DNA of 28,389 nucleotides. Source: JBDKGH01 sp039798265. GTDB taxonomy: Bacteria; Bacteroidota; Bacteroidia; Flavobacteriales_D; Sanyastnellaceae. The DNA lies in NCBI GenBank assembly GCA_039798265.1, contig JBDKGH010000055.1:1-28389 (forward strand), written 5' to 3'. Shown one piece after another: positions 21,918-28,389 of this stretch. Below the pieces are notes generated by a model. That model had not been told where the DNA came from and searched no databases. It saw only the letters and a program-made list of their open reading frames with translations. Within the stretch, counting starts at the first letter, position 1, and every line of letters begins with the position of its first letter. The position numbers and the translations under genes were made by a program.

Positions 21918-24319
21918 AACGCATCATTAAAAAAGTAGCCGTACTCGGCTCAGGCGTTATGGGTTCGCGCATTGCCTGTCATTTCGCCAACGCTGGTGTA
22001 GAAGTCGTACTACTCGACATCGTACCACGCGAATTGACGCCAGCAGAAGCTGCTACCGGAAAAACACTTGAGCACAAAGCCGTTCGAAATCGCATCGTAA
22101 ATGATGCACTTCAAACAGCCTTGAAATCGAACCCCTCGCCTATTTATCGCCAAGCTTTTGCGAAGCGAATTACATCAGGCAACTTCGATGATGACATGGC
22201 CCTTATCGGCCAATGTGATTGGATTGTAGAAGTAGTTGTAGAGCGCTTAGATATTAAGCAAATCGTTTTTGAAAAAGTAGAAAAACATCGCAAAGCTGGT
22301 ACTTTAATTACCACCAATACTTCAGGTATTCCGATCCACATGCTCACCGAAGGCCGAAGCGATGATTTCAAAGCCCATTTCTGTGGAACACACTTCTTCA
22401 ACCCTCCTCGCTACTTAAAGTTACTGGAGATTATTCCCGGCACCCATACGCAATCAGAAGTCATCGATTTTCTGATGGATTATGGACGTCGGATTTTGGG
22501 AAAAACAACGGTATTGTGCACAGACACACCTGCCTTTATCGCCAACCGCGTTGGTGTTTACTCGATACAAGCTCTTTTCAATATTGTAGAAAAGCTCGAT
22601 CTCACCGTCGAAGAAATAGACAAACTCACGGGCCCTGTATTAGGCCGTCCGAAATCTGCCACTTTCCGCACGTGCGATGTGGTAGGCCTTGACACATTGG
22701 TACATGTGGCAAAAGGAGTAAAAACTAATTGTCCTAACGACGAACAAAAACATCTATTCGAAATACCGGGCTTCATTGAAAAAATGGTCGCCAATAATTG
22801 GATAGGCGATAAAGCCAAACAAGGCTTTTACAAAAAGTCAAAAAATGAAAAGGGTGAAAAAGAAATCCTAGCGCTTGATTTAAAAACGCTTGAATACCAT
22901 CCTTCAAAAAAGGTAAAATTCGCTACGCTTGAGTTGACGAAAACCGTTGACAACCTGAAGCAACGCACTGCTATGCTTTACGCAGGAAAAGACAAAGCGG
23001 GTGAATTCTACAGAACAATGTTTCATCACTTGTTCGCCTATGTGTCGCATCGTATCCCCGAAATTGCAGATGAATTGTACCGCATCGACGAAGCCTTGAA
23101 AGCGGGATTCGGTTGGGAGTTAGGTCCCTTTGAATCGTGGGATATTTTGGGTGTCAACAAAGCACTTCAAAATACAGAAGCAGAAGGTTTAGCCATTGCA
23201 CCTTGGGTAAAGGAAATGATTGCTGCTGGTCACTCTTCTTTTTACAAAATAGAAAATGGTGTAGAGCTTTATTATGACATCAATAGTAAGTCATACAAAG
23301 CAGTTCCAGGTCAAGAAGAAACACTTCGTATAGCCACATTGCCTGAGTCCGCTATTGTTTGGAAAAACAGTGCTTGCACTCTTCGACATTTGGGAGATGG
23401 AATACTTGGATTGTCGTGGAATACTAAAATGAATACGATTGGTGGTGAAGTTCTCAGCGCCATCAACAAATCAATAGATATCGCCGAAGCCGATTATAAA
23501 GGTCTTGTGCTCTATAACGAAGGCGATAACTTTTCTGCTGGAGCCAACGTGGGGATGATCTTCATGATGGCCGTAGAGCAAGAGTGGGACGAATTGGACA
23601 TGGCCGTTCGCCTTTTCCAAAAAACAACAATGCGCCTGCGCTACTCTTCTATACCAGTGGTAGTAGCACCACACAACCTAACTCTTGGAGGTGGTTGTGA
23701 AATATGTTTGCATGCCGATAAAGTAATTGCCCATGCTGAAAGCTATATCGGGCTTGTTGAATTTGGCGTGGGTGTTATACCAGGCGGTGGTGGCACAAAA
23801 GAATTTGCCGTTCGCTGCAGCGATGAAATGCGTGATGGTGATATTCGTATCAACACCCTACGCAATCGCTTTCTTACTGTAGGACAAGCAAAAGTAAGTA
23901 CCTCGGCATATGAAGCATTCGACTTAGGTTATCTCCGCAAAGGAATTGACGAAGTATGCATCAGTCGTGCTCACCAACTCTCTCGCGCAAAAGAGGCCGC
24001 ACTTGAAATGTATGTGAATGGCTATGTACAACCTTCACCTCGCAAAGACATTACTGTACTTGGCCAAGAAGGGCTAGGTATTGTGTACGTCGGAGCAAAC
24101 ACCATGAAATCTGGCCATTACATCTCTGATCACGATCAACACATCTCCGAAAAATTGGGATACGTAATGTGTGGTGGAGATCTTTCTGCCAGCACAACAG
24201 TAAGTGAGCAATACCTACTCGATCTAGAACGCAAAGCGTTTGTAGAACTCTGTATGCAACGCAAAACATTAGAGCGTTTGCAAAGCTTAGTGAAATCCGG
24301 AAAAATTTTAAGAAACTAA
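21914..24319 (+). CDS. fadN: 3-hydroxyacyl-CoA dehydrogenase / enoyl-CoA hydratase, FadN type
   Basis: This is an 801-residue bifunctional enzyme for hydration of enoyl-CoA and NAD-dependent oxidation of 3-hydroxyacyl-CoA. The dehydrogenase comes first: the Rossmann motif GSGVMG at 12-17, catalytic-type HFFNPP with His160 near 160-165, and the 3HCDH C-terminal helices at about 205-300 and 370-430. The crotonase domain comes second (about 490-690) with NFSAGANVG near 539-547, LGGGCEI near 591-597 and VEFGVGVIPGGGG near 615-627. This domain order is opposite to E. coli FadB and the same as Bacillus FadN (about 790 residues). The following fadA and fadE genes reproduce the fadNAE order. It is translationally coupled to marR by a four-base overlap. 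Confidence 0.95.
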   Translation: MKRIIKKVAVLGSGVMGSRIACHFANAGVEVVLLDIVPRELTPAEAATGKTLEHKAVRNRIVNDALQTALKSNPSPIYRQAFAKRITSGNFDDDMALIGQCDWIVEVVVERLDIKQIVFEKVEKHRKAGTLITTNTSGIPIHMLTEGRSDDFKAHFCGTHFFNPPRYLKLLEIIPGTHTQSEVIDFLMDYGRRILGKTTVLCTDTPAFIANRVGVYSIQALFNIVEKLDLTVEEIDKLTGPVLGRPKSATFRTCDVVGLDTLVHVAKGVKTNCPNDEQKHLFEIPGFIEKMVANNWIGDKAKQGFYKKSKNEKGEKEILALDLKTLEYHPSKKVKFATLELTKTVDNLKQRTAMLYAGKDKAGEFYRTMFHHLFAYVSHRIPEIADELYRIDEALKAGFGWELGPFESWDILGVNKALQNTEAEGLAIAPWVKEMIAAGHSSFYKIENGVELYYDINSKSYKAVPGQEETLRIATLPESAIVWKNSACTLRHLGDGILGLSWNTKMNTIGGEVLSAINKSIDIAEADYKGLVLYNEGDNFSAGANVGMIFMMAVEQEWDELDMAVRLFQKTTMRLRYSSIPVVVAPHNLTLGGGCEICLHADKVIAHAESYIGLVEFGVGVIPGGGGTKEFAVRCSDEMRDGDIRINTLRNRFLTVGQAKVSTSAYEAFDLGYLRKGIDEVCISRAHQLSRAKEAALEMYVNGYVQPSPRKDITVLGQEGLGIVYVGANTMKSGHYISDHDQHISEKLGYVMCGGDLSASTTVSEQYLLDLERKAFVELCMQRKTLERLQSLVKSGKILRN

Positions 24320-24333
24320 AAATCCCTCGAAAC

Positions 24334-25509
24334 ATGAATGCATATATCGTAGCAGGCTATCGCACAGCCGTAGGAAAAGCACCGCGCGGACTTTTCCGCT
24401 TCATGAGAGCGGATGAATTAGGCGCCGCTGTCATCAAACATTTAGTGGCACAATTTCCACAACTCGATCAAGAATTGATTGACGATGTAATCGTGGGTAA
24501 TGCTACTCCTGAAGCAGAACAAGGATTGAATGTAGGCCGAATGATTTCCCTCATGGGATTGAATACGGTGAAAGTTCCCGGGATGACCGTTAACCGATAC
24601 TGCTCATCAGGATTAGAGACGATCGCTATTGCCGCATCAAAAATACATGCGGGAATTGCAGATTGTATTATTGCCGGAGGTGTAGAAACCATGTCGCCAA
24701 TCCCTTTTGGTGGATGGCGCATAGTACCCAATGCAAAAGTTTCAAAAGAGCATCCCGATTGGTATTGGGGTATGGGACTTACCGCAGAGGCAGTAGCCAA
24801 TGATTATAAAATAAGCCGCGAAGACCAAGATCTATTTGCTTATCACTCCCATCAAAAAGCAATCGCTGCCCTTGAATCGAATCGTTTTGCAAATGACATT
24901 GTTCCCATCGAGGTAGAAGAAATTTTCCTTGATGAAAAAGAAAAACGTCAAGTGAAAAAAACGGTTGTTACACAAGATGAAGGGCCCCGCAAAGACACTT
25001 CGGTAGAAGCCTTAGCCAAGTTGAAACCTGTATTTGATGCCATGGGCTCAGTTACCGCGGGCAACAGCTCACAAACATCTGACGGCGCGGCCTTTGTGAT
25101 GATTGTATCAGAGCGCATGCTCAAGCAATTGAATGTAAAACCCATTGCTCAATTGAAGAGCTATCACGTTGCAGCCCTGGAGCCACGAGTTATGGGGGTT
25201 GGTCCTATCTATGCCGTACCTGGTGCTTTGAAAAGAGCAGGTCTTTCTTTGAACGATATCAACCTATGGGAATTGAACGAAGCATTTGCATCGCAATCCG
25301 TTGCTGTAGTGCGCGAACTCGGCATTGATCCTTCGGTAGTGAATGTAAATGGCGGAGCCATTGCCTTGGGACATCCACTCGGATGCACCGGTGCGAAGCT
25401 CACCGTGCAAATAATGAACGAACTTCAGAAACGAAATCAGAAATACGGCGTAGTAACCATGTGCGTGGGCACAGGACAAGGAGCTGCGGGTGTATTTGAA
25501 ATGCTATAA
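24334..25509 (+). CDS. fadA: Acetyl-CoA acyltransferase (3-ketoacyl-CoA thiolase)
   Basis: The thiolase cleaves 3-ketoacyl-CoA with CoA to give acetyl-CoA and a shortened acyl-CoA, the last step of each beta-oxidation turn. The 391-residue length is standard. The nucleophile is Cys90 in NRYCSSG, and His347 in GGAIALGHPLG and Cys377 in CVGTGQGAA complete the active site; NEAFA near 315-319 is also conserved. It starts 14 bases after fadN, and two ATG codons occur in its first three codons; the first is used here. It is expected to work with FadN on the same substrates. A biosynthetic acetyl-CoA acetyltransferase role is less likely given the operon. Confidence 0.96.
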   Translation: MNAYIVAGYRTAVGKAPRGLFRFMRADELGAAVIKHLVAQFPQLDQELIDDVIVGNATPEAEQGLNVGRMISLMGLNTVKVPGMTVNRYCSSGLETIAIAASKIHAGIADCIIAGGVETMSPIPFGGWRIVPNAKVSKEHPDWYWGMGLTAEAVANDYKISREDQDLFAYHSHQKAIAALESNRFANDIVPIEVEEIFLDEKEKRQVKKTVVTQDEGPRKDTSVEALAKLKPVFDAMGSVTAGNSSQTSDGAAFVMIVSERMLKQLNVKPIAQLKSYHVAALEPRVMGVGPIYAVPGALKRAGLSLNDINLWELNEAFASQSVAVVRELGIDPSVVNVNGGAIALGHPLGCTGAKLTVQIMNELQKRNQKYGVVTMCVGTGQGAAGVFEML

Positions 25510-25535
25510 ACCACCATTAAAGAATCATAACGACC

Positions 25536-27326
25536 ATGAGTACCGAAATAAACAAACCCCTCACCGGTGGCGAATTTTTGATTCGCGATGTGAAATCATC
25601 TGAAATTTTTACTCCAGAAGAATGGAGTGAAGAACAATTGATGATGAAAAAAATGTGTGAAGATTTCGTCAATCAAAACATTGTGCCGCGACTCGACGCA
25701 TTAGATCATCAAGAAGAAGGTTTGATGGTGGAGCTCTTAGATAAAGCTGCTGAGCTAGGCTTGCTGGGCATCAGTGCTCCAGAAGAATTGGGTGGCATGG
25801 GAATGGATTTCAAAACATCTATGCTGTGTACTGAAGCTTTAGGACAAGGACACAGTTTTTCTGTTGCCTATGGTGCTCAAACGGGCATTGGCACACTTCC
25901 CATTTTATACTATGGAAACGAAGAACAAAAACAACGTTTCATCCCACGCATCCTAAGCGGTGAATGGAAGAGTTGTTATTGCCTCACCGAACCTAGCAGC
26001 GGATCAGATGCTAACAGCGGAAAAACCCGCGCTGTGCTTTCTGAAGACGGCAAGCATTATATCATCAACGGTCAAAAAATGTGGATCACCAATGGTGGCT
26101 TCGCTCATGTAATGACTGTTTTTGCAAAAATTGATAACGATGAAAATTTGAGCGCGTTCATCATGACACGCGATATGGAGGGAATATCTTTTAACCCAGA
26201 AGAAAAAAAGATGGGTATTAAAGGAAGTTCTACCCGTCAGATTTTTTTAAATAACGTAAAAGTTCCGGTAGAAAATTTATTGAGCGATCGCGGCAATGGA
26301 TTTAAAATAGCGGTGAACATTCTCAACATCGGACGCATCAAACTTGCCGGAGGCGTGCTAGGCGGATCGAAAGGTGTGATCGATGATAGCATTCGTTATG
26401 CTAACGAGCGCGAACAGTTTGGACGATCTATCTCTAAATACGGAGCTATTCGTCATAAGCTAGCCGAGCAAGCTATTCGTTGTTATACGCTTGAAAGCGC
26501 AACTTACCGTGCCACACAAAACATCGACGATGCAATTGATGCATTAGTGAATAGCGGCATGGATAAAGGGCAAGCTGTATTGAAAGGCATTGCATCCTTT
26601 GCGCCAGAATGTGCTATCCTCAAAGTATTCGGTTCAGAGACATTGGATTTTTGTGTAGATGAAGGCGTGCAGATTTACGGGGGTATGGGCTATAGCGCAG
26701 AAACGCGCATGGAGCGTAGCTATCGCGACTCACGCATCAATCGCATTTTCGAAGGAACCAACGAAATCAATCGCCTACTTACTGTAGATATGATTTTGAA
26801 AAAAGCCATGAAAGGCGAACTTGATTTGATGACACCAGCCATGGCAGTTGCGAATGAATTGATGTCTATACCTGAGTTTGGTGACGCGCCAGAAAACGTA
26901 TTTGAACAACACAAAGCATATTTGAAAGGATTCAAAAAAGCGATTTTAATGGTCGCTGGAAGTGCCGTTCAAAAACTGATGATGCAATTGTCGAAAGAAC
27001 AAGAAGTGCTCATGAATATTGCTGATATGGCCATCATGGTGTATATCGCAGAAAGCACTTTGTTGCGTGTAGAAAAACTTGCACACAACAAAGGCGAAGA
27101 AGCAGCAGCAGTTCAGATCGAAATCATGAAGACTTTCTTCTACGACGCGGCAGATAAAATTGCTAAAGCAGGTAAAGATGCCTTGAACACCTTTGGTGAA
27201 GGCGATGAATTGCGCATGATGCTCATGGGTCTTCGTCGATTCACGAAAGTAGATTCCTTAAATGTAAAAGAATCACGCCAAGTGATCGCTCAAAAATTGA
27301 TTGCAGACAACGCTTATACGTTGTAA
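25536..27326 (+). CDS. fadE: Acyl-CoA dehydrogenase, FadE type
   Basis: This 596-residue FAD enzyme introduces the trans-2 double bond in acyl-CoA, the first step of beta-oxidation, passing electrons to ETF (ETF genes are not in the window). Residues about 1-430 are the acyl-CoA dehydrogenase core: CLTEPSSGSDA near 149-159, MWITNGG near 182-188, YANEREQFGRSISKYGAIRH in the C-terminal helical domain, and FEGTNEINR near 405-413, which holds the family's C-terminal active-site region. A further helical extension of about 170 residues makes it longer than short-chain dehydrogenases (about 380) and similar to Bacillus FadE (594) and very-long-chain enzymes. It starts 26 bases after fadA and is the last gene before a strong terminator. 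Confidence 0.96.
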   Translation: MSTEINKPLTGGEFLIRDVKSSEIFTPEEWSEEQLMMKKMCEDFVNQNIVPRLDALDHQEEGLMVELLDKAAELGLLGISAPEELGGMGMDFKTSMLCTEALGQGHSFSVAYGAQTGIGTLPILYYGNEEQKQRFIPRILSGEWKSCYCLTEPSSGSDANSGKTRAVLSEDGKHYIINGQKMWITNGGFAHVMTVFAKIDNDENLSAFIMTRDMEGISFNPEEKKMGIKGSSTRQIFLNNVKVPVENLLSDRGNGFKIAVNILNIGRIKLAGGVLGGSKGVIDDSIRYANEREQFGRSISKYGAIRHKLAEQAIRCYTLESATYRATQNIDDAIDALVNSGMDKGQAVLKGIASFAPECAILKVFGSETLDFCVDEGVQIYGGMGYSAETRMERSYRDSRINRIFEGTNEINRLLTVDMILKKAMKGELDLMTPAMAVANELMSIPEFGDAPENVFEQHKAYLKGFKKAILMVAGSAVQKLMMQLSKEQEVLMNIADMAIMVYIAESTLLRVEKLAHNKGEEAAAVQIEIMKTFFYDAADKIAKAGKDALNTFGEGDELRMMLMGLRRFTKVDSLNVKESRQVIAQKLIADNAYTL

Positions 27327-27344
27327 GTATACCACACAAAAAAG

Positions 27345-27379
27345 AAAAGCCCCGATTCGAAAGAACCGGGGCTTTTTTT
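27345..27379. terminator. Bidirectional terminator between fadE and the T9SS cargo gene
   Basis: AAAAGCCCCG at 27345-27354 pairs with CGGGGCTTTT at 27367-27376, continuing after one mismatch with TTC/GAA around a GAAA tetraloop. There is a T run on the plus strand and an A-rich tract on the left, so it can end both the fad operon and the convergent gene. Confidence 0.92.
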
Positions 27380-27387
27380 CATATTGC

Positions 27388-28389
27388 TCAATTCGTCTTC
27401 ACCACTTTTTGATTTCCGATTTGGCGATCATGTATCACTTGAATCTGATATATGCCCGCTGGTAATTGAGTGAGATCAATTTTTTGACGTGTTGAAACCA
27501 CGTTCGAGGTCTGAATCAATTTCCCTGACATATCCAATAGTTTGTAAACCGCACCAAGAGGCGCATCGGTTAACATAACTTCATCTGAGGTTGGATTAGG
27601 ATAAAGAGAGAAACCTAAGGCTACTTCAGAAGTGGAGGTAATGAAACCACTCGCCTCTGCAGTACATCCATATTCATCCGTTACTACAAGCTGATATTCA
27701 AAAGCAACTTCCGCAAAGTCCAATCCTTCTGGATAATTGAATGAAGTAACTACGCTCTGTCCATTGACTGACCAATCATAAGAAACGAATCCAGGCGTAG
27801 CGGAAATTATGGTGGGTGTTTCGAAATCTAAATACACCTCCACCACTGGATCATGAAACTGAAGCTCCCAGGTTTGTTCAATAGAACCACATTCATTCGT
27901 CGCAATGGCCGTATATAAGCCTGCCTCTGTAGCGGTGTAAATTTGTTCAGTTGAAACTATGGTTTCATTGAAAAGATAAGTAATGTTCGATGAGGCATTG
28001 GTTGTTGCGCTTAACTCTACTGGTTCGCCACACGAATGCAAATCCTCTGAAACGGATGCCCATGTTAACAATGGTATTACGTTGAAGTTAACCTCATCTT
28101 GAAGAGAACAAACGGGGTTAGAGACTTCGATCGCAACATGATGTTCCCCAGCAGAGAGATTGGTCAATTCAATATTTTGTCCCACCACTATTTCCTGACC
28201 ATCAATAGTCCAGGTGTAATCGACAAACTCAGATCGAGAAGAGCTCAAGGAAACTACACCACCCTCGCACAGTAAATCCGCTATCTCTATCGAGTGATTT
28301 TCACAATCGAGTATCGTATTTACCGTAGTATTGGTAATGATGGGCTCGTTGAAATCAAAATAAATTTGAGCTGTATTTTCAATGACTGT
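27388..28389 (-). CDS. C-terminal part of a T9SS-exported protein with PKD-like modules
   Basis: The frame is open from the stop at 27388 to the right edge, giving 333 residues; the true start lies outside the window. It should not be begun at the in-frame TTG at 28248. The first residues seen include IENTAQIYFDFNEPIITNT, a motif I associate with a conserved Bacteroidota surface module placed near the end of large secreted proteins. Then come Ig/PKD-like modules with paired cysteines (WTIDGQEIVVGQN, LSAGEHHVAIEVSNPVC, YDWSVNGQSV). The last 75 residues are a type A T9SS sorting domain: LYPNPTSDEVML, LLDMSGKLI, LPAGIYQIQV and a final QKVVKTN. The protein should be secreted or anchored on the cell surface, probably as an adhesin-like or structural product. 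It is convergent with fadE and shares its terminator. Confidence 0.88.
   Translation of the reverse strand, partial: TVIENTAQIYFDFNEPIITNTTVNTILDCENHSIEIADLLCEGGVVSLSSSRSEFVDYTWTIDGQEIVVGQNIELTNLSAGEHHVAIEVSNPVCSLQDEVNFNVIPLLTWASVSEDLHSCGEPVELSATTNASSNITYLFNETIVSTEQIYTATEAGLYTAIATNECGSIEQTWELQFHDPVVEVYLDFETPTIISATPGFVSYDWSVNGQSVVTSFNYPEGLDFAEVAFEYQLVVTDEYGCTAEASGFITSTSEVALGFSLYPNPTSDEVMLTDAPLGAVYKLLDMSGKLIQTSNVVSTRQKIDLTQLPAGIYQIQVIHDRQIGNQKVVKTN

Noticed and set aside
28248..28248. TTG start giving a 286-residue protein on the minus strand
   Set aside because: The frame stays open for 47 more codons to the window edge and includes a conserved IYFDFN motif, so the gene clearly continues to the right.
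1..28389. Search for defence islands, toxin-antitoxin pairs, CRISPR repeats or mobile elements
   Set aside because: Every sizeable reading frame is a recognisable housekeeping or envelope gene, and no short spaced repeats, terminal inverted repeats, transposase or integrase motifs were seen.

Overview
The window is about 28 kb of chromosome from a member of the Bacteroidota, most likely the Flavobacteriales. This is inferred from gene content. It has a TonB-dependent receptor with an N-terminal carboxypeptidase-regulatory-like domain, a type IX secretion (T9SS) C-terminal sorting domain, a fused SecDF, a fused E1 alpha/beta 2-oxoacid dehydrogenase, and -7 promoter boxes of the Bacteroidota form TAnnTTTG. 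The synteny birA / rsfS-ftsH / cdsA-psd is also one I associate with Flavobacteriia. Genes are packed tightly and no intergenic stretch exceeds 300 bases. I saw no tRNA, rRNA, CRISPR array, insertion sequence, prophage or integrase.

Layout. 1-4006 (minus): a TonB-dependent receptor followed 32 bases later by a secreted alpha/beta-hydrolase-like protein that runs off the left edge. 4126-7489 (minus): a fused branched-chain-type 2-oxoacid dehydrogenase E1 and a pseudouridine-5'-phosphate glycosidase. 7559-9909 (plus): an ABC exporter and a small secreted DUF922-like protein. 9896-10764 (minus): tatA translationally coupled to an AlkB-like dioxygenase. 10878-13928 (minus): secDF with its own terminator. 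14089-17173 (minus): cdsA-psd-cinA-rpmB. 17285-19718 (minus): rsfS-ftsH with a strong terminator. 19840-21400 (plus): birA and a DedA protein. 21480-27326 (plus): a MarR regulator overlapping a fadNAE beta-oxidation operon. 27388-28389 (minus): the C-terminal part of a large T9SS-exported protein with PKD-like modules, entering from the right edge.

How the genes work together. Much of the window concerns the cell envelope: SecDF and TatA for protein export, CdsA and Psd for phosphatidylethanolamine synthesis, FtsH for membrane proteostasis, DedA for lipid/membrane homeostasis, plus outer-membrane uptake and T9SS cargo. The other theme is acyl-CoA catabolism. fadN, fadA and fadE supply dehydrogenation, hydration, the second oxidation and thiolysis, and the marR gene that overlaps fadN has a 24-base near-palindrome upstream that looks like its operator. 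The E1 enzyme would feed branched-chain acyl-CoAs into the same metabolism.

Most of this is ordinary core genome and I do not see a clear undescribed system. The best leads are two enzyme-like secreted proteins that lack a residue expected for catalysis (a hydrolase with Gly at the nucleophile position, and a DUF922-like protein with HEQGL instead of HExxH), the MarR/fad operator, and several promoters placed so close to the ATG that leaderless transcripts are expected.
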